A model generated the notes under the pieces. The model saw only the letters and a program-made list of their open reading frames with translations, was not told where the DNA came from and made no database searches. The translations under genes and the position numbers were made by a program. From Doris montereyensis (Eukaryota > Mollusca > Gastropoda > Nudibranchia > Dorididae), in the NCBI GenBank assembly GCA_037039925.1, contig JAXRKP010000034.1, forward strand, positions 119,501 to 183,500: DNA of 64,000 nucleotides. Reading direction: 5' to 3'. Numbering within the stretch: position 1 is the stretch's first letter; the number at the start of each line of letters is the position of its first letter. Positions 22,001-30,139 of the stretch are shown one piece after another.

Positions 22001-22462
22001 GAAAGTTGAAATAGTACTGTTCACGCCTATCTGCGTAACCTCAGTATCAATTACTGACCGTAATCGTACTTGGTGTCATGTGGGGTGTAATATGCTTGTT
22101 TGATATATCGTATTCATTAGTTTTATCAAATTCATTTTTTTGTGAGAAAGGCTATTCTAACTAATGGATAATTAGGATTGTTAAAAATACAAATAAGAAG
22201 AATAAAAAAAATTCAACATTGCTGGCACAAATGTGACATGAACGAAATTGATTGCCTTTTCTACAGGAAGTGTACAAGGATCTAGTCAATGAGCTGATTC
22301 AGGCTCAGTCGGAGGAATACAGACAGAGGCTTCTGCAGGCCTTCAACGAACTGACGCCCCAGTCTCTCCAGCTGTCAATCTCACGGCCCAACAAAATTGC
22401 CTTTCAGATCAAATTTTGATTCTTTTCTGCTCAACGTTAGGGGATTTCTGTGCGTCAGATAA
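832..22462 (+). CDS. XPO4: Exportin-4, C-terminal part (10 exons, 5' end outside window, two frameshifts)
   Basis: Exportin-4 is an importin-beta-family nuclear export receptor of HEAT-like repeats; known cargoes include eIF5A and Smad3. Exons: 832-1006, 3639-3797, 5847-5975, 6839-6905, 13051-13164, 13719-13809, 15168-15298, 20080-20194, 21419-21511, 22267-22462. They encode about 410 residues, against about 1150 for the whole family protein. The order LWNLAKLESN, RFLHLMETPDF, FSRHNLGRH, LIMEMLTNLMSK, FPVLCSSYFRLI, LAHFLKIVFRML and a final GFLCVR matches my recollection of the animal XPO4 C-terminus, with no gaps across several exon joins. Exon phases agree throughout except at two indels: one base missing near 13776 (stop at 13790) and about two missing near 22407 (stop at 22417). 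The conserved C-terminus reads on to a TAA at 22460-22462. Identity is firm; whether the gene is intact is open. The N-terminal two thirds should lie upstream of the window. Confidence 0.92.
1125..1565 (-). mobile_element. LINE 3'-end fragment (RTE-like C-terminus)
   Basis: On the minus strand this reads pieces such as GYAGQKILRMDIQG, then MKIAGARDGDEQDRSKRRK and a CCGNP ending. This basic tail after a WxGHV-type segment is familiar from RTE-type LINE polyproteins. It is frame-broken and lies in an XPO4 intron. Family assignment is by recollection. Confidence 0.6.
1845..2885. repeat. Degenerate A-rich minisatellite (~22-30 nt unit)
   Basis: About 1 kb of variations on AACAAAACTAAAGTAAATAT with A-runs of variable length, some 40 copies, drifting to AACTAATGTAAATATTGT at the right end. 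Long minus-strand ORFs here are products of the composition. Confidence 0.9.
2886..3638. other. XPO4 intron, no recognised feature
   Basis: AT-rich single-copy-looking intron. I see no ORF, RNA gene or repeat unit in it beyond short A-runs. Confidence 0.6.
3639..3797 (+). CDS. XPO4: XPO4 exon
   Basis: Acceptor TTTCGTTTAG, donor GTAAAT, 53 codons in phase 0. Encodes LLQSNHERFLHLMETPDF, then LESLIGVATATQNSI, matching the family helix pair after the LWNLA block. A second AG nine nt in (CTTCAG) could serve as an alternative start. Confidence 0.9.
4305..4386 (+). mobile_element. tRNA-derived SINE head fragment
   Basis: GTGGCTAAGTTGTCGG (A-box-like), then GGTCAAATCCTAGCAA (B-box-like) and GTTGTGTTCCATGG. 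Same family as the longer copy at 60497-60765. It is cut off by the next SINE. Confidence 0.6.
4387..4640 (-). mobile_element. tRNA-derived SINE with inverted terminal segments
   Basis: Minus strand reads TAGCTTTGTTGGTAATGTGC (A-box side), GGGTTCAATCC (B box), then CTTGTATTTGTCTCGTCTTT and a TTTAATACTATTTAATATCA tail. The 5' side carries an inverted version of that tail. Other copies of the family lie at 13892-14731 and 25764-26493. Confidence 0.72.
4885..5130 (-). mobile_element. LINE fragment (region between endonuclease and RT)
   Basis: Minus strand encodes IYQSRIKRFIKERQIDLND, LEEKWQMYMETLL and CWNENVKTKIKEKKDAWKKY. The W(W)NEEVK...KKxAWKK motif is characteristic of RTE-like LINE polyproteins before the RT. 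No RT follows. Confidence 0.7.
5400..5590. repeat. Purine-rich (GA/GGA) stretch
   Basis: Strongly purine-biased + strand (GAGAGAAGGAGGGAGAGAACAAG and similar). The minus-strand ORFs rich in Ser/Leu/Phe are compositional. Confidence 0.75.
5847..5975 (+). CDS. XPO4: XPO4 exon
   Basis: Acceptor CCATTTCAG, donor GTATGG, 43 codons in phase 0. Encodes FMVPLLGYIVKFIDVLHNYE and an IISTSFELFSEIIAKML helix typical of the HEAT-like solenoid. Confidence 0.9.
5976..6838. other. XPO4 intron, no recognised feature
   Basis: AT-rich intron with an A-run at 6719-6733. Nothing else recognised. Confidence 0.6.
6839..6905 (+). CDS. XPO4: XPO4 exon
   Basis: Acceptor CCTTACTCAG, donor GTAAAAG; 67 nt ending in phase 1. 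Encodes EDSQMLYKLCLSAIEMFSRH and the start of the conserved NLGR motif, completed in the exon at 13051. Confidence 0.9.
7008..8304 (-). repeat. PLE left arm, inverted, with fuller GIY-YIG endonuclease
   Basis: The minus-strand ORF 7939-8331 encodes CSHCGMAYIGETGLQLSNRF, then PLHFNGRGHRGTHDLKVCIL and RKSIENRLKVRLGTINRDGM. This is the PLE-type endonuclease with the YIG half-motif, arginine and C-terminal region. The rest (7008-7938) is 3' untranslated sequence with G-rich and GA-rich tracts. Confidence 0.83.
8336..10520 (+). pseudogene. PLE reverse transcriptase, frame-broken
   Basis: The N-terminal part, in different frames, shows SVLEKCLKFVPLQPSFD (8556-9188). The main open part, 9393-10517, has the RT block VAMGTKIGPSYACLFMGYL, the catalytic YIDD at 9786-9797, STVNFLDITISL, and a C-terminal CEHTNCKTCPF cysteine motif that precedes the endonuclease in PLEs. 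The stretch 9190-9390 needs frame changes to read through (FVNCAFISSLKSTKLTS-like). The endonuclease should follow, but in this arm it is internally deleted. Confidence 0.87.
10480..11622 (+). repeat. PLE right arm with deleted endonuclease
   Basis: Matches the left arm in reverse complement. It reads through GMAYIGETGLQLSN and then jumps at about 10622 to the end of the domain (TPDGMNVLHHFI-like), losing roughly 190 nt present in the left arm. It continues through the CT-rich 3' UTR and CTGACGAAGGGTTATATCCG to about 11622. Confidence 0.8.
11630..12290 (-). pseudogene. LINE apurinic-type endonuclease, frame-broken
   Basis: Two minus-strand ORFs join in order. 11882-12280 has FWNMECYGNKWKELELVEEI, VDILAITETKK and RAGVGLLVHKRH; 11620-11946 has LLEDLNARVG, NGERLIDFCLKNNMKIANTF and FFPHKDIRKYTR. 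ITETK, GVGLLV, NARVG and the N..FP HK series are hallmarks of LINE APE endonucleases, RTE-like in style. The RT is absent, so the copy has lost its 3' part at the PLE boundary. Confidence 0.82.
12291..12610 (-). mobile_element. LINE 5' region with internal ~62-nt repeats
   Basis: Sequence upstream of the endonuclease on the minus strand, with a unit containing CTGCAAGGCAGCAGG and CAGGGTTAACT repeated about twice. A second copy is at 14335-14650, next to the same endonuclease start, so it belongs to the element. Confidence 0.7.
12622..12830. repeat. Dispersed repeat, copy 1
   Basis: About 200 nt from TTCAATAGTGTGCC through CATCACGTTTACAGC to CATTTTTCT, repeated at 20272-20465 in the same orientation. 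No coding content or terminal repeats seen. Confidence 0.75.
13051..13164 (+). CDS. XPO4: XPO4 exon
   Basis: Acceptor CTGTCAAG, donor GTCAGG; 114 nt, enters and leaves in phase 1. Encodes GRHCISETDFQ followed by ILIMEMLTNLMSKDLLEF, a strongly conserved block. The preceding intron is 6.1 kb long because it holds the Penelope-like element and a LINE. Confidence 0.9.
13719..13809 (+). CDS. XPO4: XPO4 exon with 1-nt frameshift
   Basis: Acceptor CTACAGAG, donor GTAAAA. The first part reads SGEIDSASVVIYGLSL; the frame then hits TGA at 13790-13792. Shifting by one base at about 13776 gives IVPLMSAEMLK, which the family has at this point. The exon is 91 nt; 92 are needed to enter in phase 1 and leave in phase 0, as its neighbours require, so one base is missing. 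Confidence 0.82.
13892..14731 (+). mobile_element. tRNA-derived SINE interrupted by a LINE
   Basis: SINE head at 13892-14043 (CAGTTGGTAGCACATGTTCT, then GGTTCAATCCCC as B box), tail at 14651-14731 (TTTAATATTATTTAATGTCA). Outer flanks carry similar CTAAGAGTATGTG (13879) and CTAAAAGAGTATGTG (14733) words that look like a target-site duplication. The middle is the LINE at 14056-14650. Confidence 0.75.
14056..14650 (-). mobile_element. Internally deleted LINE inserted in a SINE, 12-bp TSD
   Basis: Flanked by GTCTTTGTTCCT at 14044-14055 and 14651-14662. Minus strand: 5' region with ~62-nt repeats, the start of the endonuclease (IRNVIFGTWKVRAINGKE, VDILAITETKK), then a direct jump at about 14157 to the LINE 3' end also seen at 63346-63440 and 48640-48720. 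The tail resembles the GAAA-type ends of the other copies. Confidence 0.82.
15168..15298 (+). CDS. XPO4: XPO4 exon
   Basis: Acceptor TCTCTTCAG; 131 nt in phase 0 to 2. Encodes FPVLCSSYFRLISYLADLH and LPQQLFNSIMASVELGF, a clear family match. The donor GTATCC is weak, but its phase fits the next exon exactly. Confidence 0.9.
15415..15730 (-). mobile_element. tRNA-derived SINE, second family
   Basis: Minus strand starts with AGCTCAGTAGTCCAGAGC (A-box-like) and GTGAGTTCGAGCTCC (B-box-like), then passes through ACTCTGCGCACGTTGAAGAT to a TTAAATCAAATCAAATC tail. A related opposite-strand copy is at 36305-36490. Confidence 0.72.
15731..17441. other. XPO4 intron, no recognised feature
   Basis: AT-rich intron DNA. 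Short ORFs only; no repeat unit, domain or RNA recognised. Confidence 0.6.
17442..17910 (+). repeat. 30-nt minisatellite
   Basis: About 15 copies of a 27-30-nt unit around TTGGGAGATCATCCCC and TTGTTACTTTGA. Each unit contains a GGGAGATnATCCCC near-palindrome. Because 30 is a multiple of three, several frames stay open on both strands; these are not genes. Confidence 0.95.
17911..19455. other. XPO4 intron, no recognised feature
   Basis: AT-rich intron with a short CTCTCTCTCT run near 18890. A 98-residue ORF at 18382-18678 has no recognisable domain and is not supported as a gene. Confidence 0.55.
19456..19840 (+). mobile_element. Dispersed repeat interrupted by a third SINE family
   Basis: Outer parts (19456-19520 and 19780-19835) match a family also at 26795-26905, 28488-28765, 35640-35770 (minus) and 37575-37815: GGTCATGCTTCTTTTCTTTC on the left and ATTCACTCTGAGATCACCAC on the right. 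Between them lies a tRNA-like SINE, with TGGCCGACTGGTTAAAATGC and GGGTTCAAGCCC, absent from the other copies. Confidence 0.66.
20080..20194 (+). CDS. XPO4: XPO4 exon
   Basis: Acceptor TTTGCTTAG, donor GTACTT; 115 nt, phase 2 to 0. Encodes SGTDVITMLYETLNVIAMQF and VKVTLAHFLK. Joined to its neighbours it aligns without gaps to the remembered vertebrate segment. Confidence 0.87.
20272..20465. repeat. Dispersed repeat, copy 2
   Basis: Same orientation and order as 12622-12830, with scattered substitutions and small gaps. Ends at CATTTTTCTTTTAAAATGAC. Confidence 0.75.
20466..21418. other. XPO4 intron, AT-rich
   Basis: Contains CCAAGATGGCAGTG (21170), a word resembling repeats near 46045 and 55750. 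Otherwise nothing recognised. Confidence 0.5.
21419..21511 (+). CDS. XPO4: XPO4 exon
   Basis: Acceptor TTTCCTCCAG, donor GTACGT; 31 codons, phase 0. Encodes IVFRMLLLENFDLCLQDIG and LFSLICCNQ. Confidence 0.9.
21786..22000 (+). mobile_element. Possible hAT-type terminal sequence
   Basis: CAGGGGTTCCCAACCTTTTC followed by a CCCCGCACCCC segment resembles the terminal inverted repeat of many hAT non-autonomous elements. I could not find the matching right end, so this is a fragment or a chance match. Confidence 0.45.
22267..22462 (+). CDS. XPO4: XPO4 terminal exon with ~2-nt frameshift
   Basis: Acceptor TTTTCTACAG. Encodes EVYKDLVNELIQAQSEEYRQ and LLQAFNELTPQ. As written the frame ends at TGA 22417-22419, after IAFQIKF. 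One frame over, from about 22408, the DNA reads SNFDSFLLNVRGFLCVR and stops at TAA 22460-22462; a GGxLCV ending is typical of exportin-4. Loss of two bases near CAGATC (22405-22410) explains both. Confidence 0.85.
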
Positions 22463-25400
22463 CAGATCTGTGGAAGTTTGAAACGTGGAGAGCAAAACCA
22501 AAAGCACACAAGTCAAACAAGACTATTACTATCAATAGCAGTGTGAACAGCTCAGTTGTGCGGGAAATTAAGGGGGATACTGGAGTCCAATGTTGGGCCC
22601 TTCTTTTCTTTTTTTAAATATTATTATTATTTATACACATTTCACATTATACTCATTTGATGGTTGTTTTTTGTACTTTGAGTAAACGTACATTTAGATT
22701 CTTGACACACGCTTATCATGTCACTATCAAAGTTTTGCGGTGTGAGTGCCTGGCCTTTCTGTGATCACCATGTTTAAATTGTTACGAAAGGACGGGTGGA
22801 ATAAGTGACGTCCCCTCCTGTTCATCCTTTTCATGGCGTATATAACAGAAACTTCTAACTAATAGCTGTTCCTGTACATTTCTTCATCATTTCTTCATCA
22901 TATTTGCCTTATATGTTTTCACTGCATAATGTTTCATATCTTACAGTTCTCTACTACATTGTTTACTCAGGCCCAAAGACGATTTGGACAAGTCAGTTAA
23001 CCATAGTTCTTTAAGATTCCTCAGGTTAGTACTGTATAGTAAATAGTGTCAGTGTAAGAGAATTGCAAGACGTATTAATAAATTCCAAATGATAATGGAA
23101 TGATTGGTTGTTTTTTTTAAACTTTTTGTTGTATTTTGCTATCACTACAATCCCCCTCTCATTCTGAAATCACTATTCACTATCGGTTGACACAAGCAGA
23201 CTTTTACATCATCCTAAGTTACAACTATGTATCAAAAATTAGTTCATACAGTGTTGTGACTTTTGGGGATGGGGGAGGAATCAGGTAGTGAAGACGTTTT
23301 TCAAAACTTTTAAGGATTGAAAAAAAGTGTAAAAGGTCTGCTTTTGCTTATGGTTGCCATCTTGAATTTCAAACTATAATTATAGCTTTTTTTTTCAAAG
23401 TCTATCTAGTCAGTCAAATCACATGTGATGGAAACAAAACTCGTCAGGCAGTTTCCCAAGATAATATTGAAAAAACACTAATAGAGCGAAATACATGAAA
23501 ACAATCTTTGAGAATAAGGAAGGAGATAGAAAAAAAAGGGATGAACAGAAGTTTTGTCACTTTTGTTTTATTTTGCAATTGCCTAACCTCAAATAAACTC
23601 AATTTATGGGATAAATATTGGTCATAGCGATTTTATCCTGCTAAAACCATGCGTAGAAATGATGTGAGGACTAAACAAGCACAAAAATTAAAAATCGATA
23701 ATGACTTCGGGACCCGTTCCCCTCCTAAAAACTGTCAGTTTGGTTTTTGTGCTTAGAATTGAAGTGATTACATAAAGAAGAATGATGTCCATAATGTTAA
23801 AGGAGTATGAAATGCTCATAGACTGTACATTGTTCAAGTTCAAATCCATAGTCACAGTCAAAGGTTTTTGTGTGTTTGATAAATGTATTTTGATAAATAC
23901 CGGTATGGGCGTTTGACTGGTGTACTGGCACATGGTTTTTTTAGTGCGGAGACTTTTGACAGCCCCACATTGCCTGCCTGTTGTTACTATTTGTGGTTGA
24001 GAGACAAAATATCAACGGAAAACCGTGCGAGATTAAAAACAATTTTTATCTTCATTCATATCGACTTACTGCTTAGCAGCCCATTGGTGTAAATTTCTTC
24101 TTTGTATCATTGTACAGTCTGACGGACTGCATTGTCTCATAAGATATTTGCAGTCTGCTTTGAAATTCACTCGTCTGTGGCTGAAGTAAATATAATTTAC
24201 AAAACAAGTCACGAAGAGTGCACATTTTTATCTTTACTATCCGAATGTTTTCTCAGTCATCTACTATGGATTGTTCCCCTTTAAGAGATCTCTTTTCAAA
24301 ATCTCAAATCCTCTAAAGAAGCCACAAATCTTGTGGTTTGGTGTTGAATACTCTATTTAAATTTGCCACTGATGCATCAACAGCATAAAATACATTGTTT
24401 TATTTTTGATAAGTCTTTTTGTATATATATTATATACTGTTCTCTTGACATGTCACACTCTATCATCATGTACATATTATAACACAAATGCTTTTTCAGT
24501 ATGCAGGCAATACTTACATATGATCATGTTTTCCAAGAGTCTTTGAGTTGCTTTTCTCATGCCTCATCACACACTGTTTTTAACGGTCGCGTATCAAAGA
24601 AATTGGAGTTGTTTAAGTTTTTGTTAATCCATGAAAAAATATCGCACAGCCAAGTCACTGCTAACATGTATACACCTTTTATAGTAGCATTTGAGTCAAT
24701 ACATAATAATATGCATTCTTTTTTCTTTTTTCTTCGCTTTTTTAAAAAGCATTTTTGAGTATAATTGTCTTCCACCTTCAGAGATGTAAAAATTGGCTGA
24801 TGGTTGAAAGTCAGTCTAAATCACTTTGAACATTCCACACTGGTAACCTAAGAGCTATCTACTTCCACACCAGGCTTATTGATTGGATGGCTGGCAGAAG
24901 TTGTGTCGTTAGCGCCTACTTATGCCCCCATCTTTCTGTGACTTGGTCACCTTGCTGATTTGCGTAGCACTAAGTAGCTTTCTTCCATGCCTAAACAATT
25001 AGGAAAATGTGAGCAAGAAATGTAGCACCAACAAAAAAACACTAACACTGTACAACAAACTGTAGGCCCGTTTTCATGTGGGTTGGGGTGGGTTTTTTTT
25101 CTTTCTTTTTTTTTCTTTTTTTATTAACATCTACATTGCAACGTTTGACTGTTCCATGCTTAACACATCAAAGTGCAAAATAAACGTTTGCCATACTTTT
25201 TGTGACTTTAAACAATGATTTTGTGTGTATTTGCTGGCTTGTTATCATCAAGTTTTCCCTGTTGCAAAATTTGCCTAGTTTGGATCAACAATTTTCTGCT
25301 GAGTATATTTGCACTGTGATACAATTTGAGTTTGTGTTGATATCTGATTGTCATGTGGATTCCCGTTCTATGGTTTTTTAGGGTTTGAATATTTTGAGGA

Positions 25401-25658
25401 TGCATCTTGATTCTTATCATTTCTCTTTAATATTTTGATGAATGATGCATCTTGATTCTTATCATTTCTTTTTAATAGTTTGAGATGGATGCAAAACATT
25501 GGGGCATGTACTCATGTAGGAGCATAGAATGTCATGATACCATTGGGGAACTGTGTTTACTACTGCTGCCTTTTACAGAAAGCTGGAATGTGTGCTATCT
25601 CTTTCTCTTTCCACTCCTGAAATACAAACATGTTTCTAGACACGCTTAGACATTACAT

Positions 25659-25660
<2 letters not shown>
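22463..25660. other. XPO4 3' UTR then intergenic DNA
   Basis: After the probable polyadenylation site the DNA is AT-rich with small ORFs only. TTGCCATCTTGAATTTCAAA at 23354 resembles the dispersed words near 46045. No other feature recognised. Confidence 0.55.
23077..23082 (+). promoter_or_regulatory. Candidate XPO4 polyadenylation signal
   Basis: AATAAA about 0.6 kb after the XPO4 stop, followed within 40 nt by a TTGGTTG and T-rich stretch. Good signal context, but no transcript evidence. Confidence 0.5.

Positions 25661-25663
<3 letters not shown>

Positions 25664-25715
<52 letters not shown>
25664..25715. repeat. (TA)n microsatellite
   Basis: About 50 nt of uninterrupted alternating T and A. 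Confidence 0.97.
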
Positions 25716-25718
<3 letters not shown>

Positions 25719-25763
25719 ATACAGGTAACATGATCAATTGTACTGTTGTTCACTTTGACAAAC

Positions 25764-26493
25764 AGTAAGGCAAGGGCATGTCGAAAGGGAAGGAAATGAC
25801 TTTGAATAATATTAAACAAGGGCATTTCGAAAGTGAAGAAATGACTGAATAATATCAAACAAGGGCATGTCGAAAGTGAAGGAAATGGCTTTGAATAATA
25901 TTAAACACGGGCATGTCCAAAGTGAAGGAAATGACATTGCCTAATATTAAACACGGGCATGTCGAAAGTGAAGGAAATGACATTGACTAATATTAAACAC
26001 AGGCATGTCCAAAGTGAAGGAAATGACATTGAATAATATTAAACATGGGCATGTCCAAAGTGGAGGAAATGACATTGAATAATATTAAACATGGGCATGT
26101 TGAAAGTGGAGGAAATGACATTGAATAATATTAAACATGGGCATGTCCAAAGTGAAGGAAATGACATTGAATAATATTAAACATGGGCATGTTGAAAGTG
26201 GAGGAAATGACATTGAATAATATTAAACATGGGCATGTCGAAAGTGGAGGAAATGACATTGAATAATATTAAACATGGGCATGTCGAAAGTGGAGGAAAT
26301 GACATTGAATAATATGAAAGCTTGGTTAGCTCCGTTGGTAGTGCACTTTCGTTTTATGGTGAGGCGATAGGATCCAAAGCAGAGGCCATGGATTCGATCT
26401 CCATGGTGACCCAAGTTTTTTTCTGTCTATTCCTTGTATTTGTCTCGTCTTTGTTCCTATGGGGCTTTAATATTATTCAATGTCATTTCCTTT
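25764..26493 (+). mobile_element. SINE whose 5' end has expanded into a 45-nt minisatellite
   Basis: 25775-26310 is about 12 copies of a ~45-nt unit (GGAAATGACATTGAATAATA then TTAAACATGGGCATGTC). It runs straight into a SINE head (TTAGCTCCGTTGGTAGTGCA, GGATTCGATCTCC) and ends with the inverted motif TTTAATATTATTCAATGTCA. Similar words, TGTTGTTCACTTTGACAA (25744) and CTGTTCACTTTGAAAA (26495), flank the whole unit like an aged target duplication. Confidence 0.77.
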
Positions 26494-26794
26494 ACTGTTC
26501 ACTTTGAAAAGTATGATGTCCAGCCTCACTTTGAAAACATTACTTTAAACACCTCCTGTGCTTTGTTTGATAAATGTCATTTTCAATTATAACAATAACA
26601 ATATTATTATCCTTTTCCTGTCTTTCCATCAACTTGTACATTGGTGATATTGTCGTAACTATCAACAAACTCATTTTGCACTGTTTCTCTGGGGGGGGGG
26701 GGTTGGTGAAATGGTTTATGTAAAGGATTACAGGGGTCAGACTAGTTAGTACACAAGTACTTCAGTGTTTCATCAAGTGGTAATTTTGGGGAGT

Positions 26795-26905
26795 GGGTGC
26801 TGCTGGTAGGTCATACTTCTTTTCTTTCACTCTTTTATTTATCCTTTCATCTTGCTGTTTCCTCTTAATTCACTCTAAGATCACTGCAAATGGTGGACAG
26901 GATAA
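26795..26905 (+). repeat. Dispersed repeat copy (TTCTTTTCTTTCACTC family)
   Basis: Carries both halves of the family without the SINE found in the copy at 19456: GGTAGGTCATACTTCTTTTC and ATTCACTCTAAGATCACTGC. Confidence 0.65.
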
Positions 26906-28487
26906 ATTCCAACTCGACTAAGTTTTGGAGATGGGATGAGTTGGGGGAAATGATGAATGGATGAATTTTGCCAATTTGGATTGAAGGAATAAACATTTAA
27001 CATTGAAATCTGTACATCTTTATGTTTATTCCGGGAACAGGAGAAAGTTTACTTTTAACAATATTCTCTTTTATTGAAACATTTTTGCTCAACATAAGGA
27101 TGCATTCACAACAGACATCTGTATTCATGCATGTTCGTGCAAGAGTCGTACGAAAGAGTTTATTTCTTGATCCTGTCACCCGGCTGCTCAGTGCACGGAT
27201 ACAATGACAAAATGACACTAACGCCCCATTGTAAGTTTCCGGTGTGTGTGTGTGTGTGTAAAGTATATAATATCTAGAACTACAGCCGACAGCCCAAAGT
27301 CATCATGGACATTGATAGCCAATGCCTTATCATTATCACTGCTGTGCAAAAGGTGCAAACACTACTGTGTGATAAGAAAAATCAATTATATTCCAACAAA
27401 CGGTTAATAAATCAAGTGTGGAAAGACATGTGACAAGAATTGAACATTGACGGGAATGGAAATCATGTTTATTTTCTCCTCTTCCTTCTCCTCCTCTTTT
27501 TCTTCTTCTTCTTTCTTTCGACGTTCTTTCTTCTATTCTTCCATTCATTCTGTCAGATATTCATTCTTTTTACCCATTCATTTATTCTTTCTTACATTCA
27601 TTCATTTTTTCCTCTCTTTCTTTTCTTTCATTCTTTCTTTCACTCATTTTTCCTTTCATTCATTGGCCAATCAGCACAAATTGAATGAATCCAATGCTTT
27701 TTCAGTTTTCTTCAATTCCCTCTTTCTCCCAGCTACAACAAAATAGCAACTTCAGCTTTTACATCCATGGTGAAAGTAATAAAAAACGATTGTTGCACGA
27801 AAGTGTACGAATGCAATTGAAGAGTGGTTTTACTAAAAGAAGTAAAACTTGTACAGTCCAGTTCTAGAAAGAAAATATTAGTTTTTTTAATCGTCTCTTT
27901 GGCTAAGTGGGGAACTTGGCCATATTCTAAATAATAGCCACACACCAAAACTTGTTTCATTGGCACTACATCTAGGTCCGGAGTTTTGGTAAACCATCAA
28001 TTGAATTACAATAGTTGGGAGTTGTTCATGCGAGACAAGCAGGCAGAGAGACGAACGGCAGTGTTAATGCAGGGTAATGAGTGATTTTCTTTTCAAACTA
28101 AGAATTGGTTTACAAAGCCATGAGTAGAAATTTTCTTCTTTTTTGAAATTTGGGTGTTTAATATTTTCCTTTATTGATTTCGCTGGAATGAAATACATGA
28201 ATGGAATACCATATGCTAAATCATCACATTTGTGCATGTAAATACTTCATCAGACAATTTGCTGCCCTGTTTCTTGCCAGCATTAGAGAGTGGTCTCAAA
28301 TTGACAATTGATTGCATTTATATTTGATTTTTAAAAATGTCTTTGGTTTATTTCAAACTGCCATAATGCTTTTCCTTTCTCATTTATACTCGCCGTCAGA
28401 AAAATTTGTATTTGTGTTTAATCTTGCATAAAATGCAGTTCTATCGTTGATAACTAGCATGGGCTACAGGTATGTCCTTTGCTCATG
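26906..28487. other. Intergenic DNA, CT-rich tract, no gene
   Basis: 27475-27660 is a TTC/TTCATT-rich tract producing low-complexity ORFs. (GT)n at 27241-27258. Nothing else recognised. Confidence 0.6.
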
Positions 28488-28765
28488 TGCGGTTTTGACA
28501 GGGTGCTACTGGTAGCTTCTACTTCTCTCCCTTCATTCATTTACACCCGTTTCTTATCTTGCTTTTCCCTCACAATTCATTTTCAGGTTGCTCACTGTTA
28601 CATGTGGCGACAATTCACTCTCAGGTTGCTCATTGCTACGTGTGGCAGGTTGCTTGTTGCTACACTTCATGTGGCCAAGTGTGTAAGTTACAGTCTGTCA
28701 ATCTTCCTATTGCATGTCTTTCGTTTGATGTATTCATCGTACCTGAGATCGCCACATATTGAAGT
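28488..28765 (+). repeat. Dispersed repeat copy with an internal duplication
   Basis: Starts GGGTGCTACTGGTAGCTTCT and ends CCTGAGATCGCCACATATTG, as in the family at 26795. The middle has two or three copies of a CAGGTTGCTCAnTGnTACnTGTGGC motif. Confidence 0.58.
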
Positions 28766-28869
28766 AAATTCAAATGAATCAATCATCTAATAATGCACAT
28801 TCTATCACTATCATCAGATTTTTATATTCCCATGCTGCTTTTCCATTTGATTGAGCAAAACGATTTGAT

Positions 28870-29735
28870 TTTGACTTTGTGTGTGTGCATGTAGAGTCAT
28901 GTTTGTGTGTAGTGAGTCATGTTTGTGTGTAGTGAGTCATGTTTGTGTGTAGTGAGTCATGTGTGTGTGTAGTGAGTCATGTGTGTGTGTAGTGAGTCAT
29001 GTGTGTGTGTGTAGTGAGTCATGTTTGTGTGTAGTGAGTCATGTGTGTGTAGTGAGTCGTGTGTGTGTAATGTGTCTTGTGTGTGTATGTGTAATGAGTC
29101 ATGTTTGTGTGTAGTGAGTCATGTTTGTGTGTAGTGAGTCATGTTTGTGTGTAGTGAGTCATGTGTGTGTGCATATAGTCATGTTTGTGTGTGTGTGTGC
29201 ATGTAGAGTCATGTTTGTGTGTGCATGTAGAGTCATGTTTGTGTGTATGCATGTAGAGTCATGTTTGTGTATGCATGTAGAGTCATGTTTGTGTGTGTGC
29301 ATGTAGAGTCATGTTTGTGTGTGTGCATGTAGAGTCATGTTTGTGTGTGTGCATGTAGAGTCATGTTTGTGTGTGTGCATGTAGAGTCATGTTTGTGTGT
29401 GCATGTAGAGTCATGTTTTTGTGTGTGCATGTAGAGTCATGTTTGTGTGTGTGCATGTAGAGTCATATTTTGTGTGTGCATGTAGAGTCATGTTTGTGTG
29501 TGTGCATGTAGAGTCATATTTGTGTGTGTCCATGTAGAGTCATGTTTGTGTGTGTGCATGTAGAGTCATGTTTGTGTATGCATGTAGAGTCATGTTTGTG
29601 TGTGTGCATGTAGAGTCATGTTTGTGTGTGTGCATGTAGAGTCATGTTTGTGTGTGTGCATGTAGAGTCATGTTTGTGTGTGTGCATGTAGAGTCATGTT
29701 TGTGTGTGTGCATGTAGAGTGATGTTTGTGTGTAG
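28870..29735 (+). repeat. GT-rich minisatellite (20- and 26-nt units)
   Basis: Left part: ~20-nt unit GTAGTGAGTCATGTTTGTGT. Right part from about 29190: 26-nt unit GCATGTAGAGTCATGTTTGT followed by GTGTGT. About 35 copies in total. Alternating purine-pyrimidine content makes the Z-DNA form conceivable. Confidence 0.95.
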
Positions 29736-30139
29736 TTGTAGGGACCACATTCCTGGCTAGGGTTTACTGGTTTAGTTTACAAGGAGAAAAAGAGAAAAAG
29801 GCATCCGTTGTCTGTTGTGTTTTCCCAAAGATTGCTCATATAGTTATTATACAGGTTTCTAATAGGTCTTGTGTCACGGAATCCTAACTAGACAAAGCAT
29901 AGTGGCTTCCTAATGTTAAGAAAGCACCACCAAAAAAAAGGTGTTACTTACTTTAGACGTACACAGTTGGCAACCATCACCGTCAATATGGTGCCTATTT
30001 TGTCATGCAAACAAAACACTTCCCTGATCCCCAAGTTACAAGAAGGAAAGATTTTTAATTGTTTTGAATTGTTCACATCTGCTGTTTTCTTTGTTTTATT
30101 TGTTTCAAGTTGACAGAAGTACAAAAATATGTTATCTGC

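Noticed and set aside
25775..26310. Possible CRISPR-like array
   Set aside because: Units are contiguous, without unique spacers, in animal DNA and derived from a SINE end; the other arrays are also plain tandem repeats.
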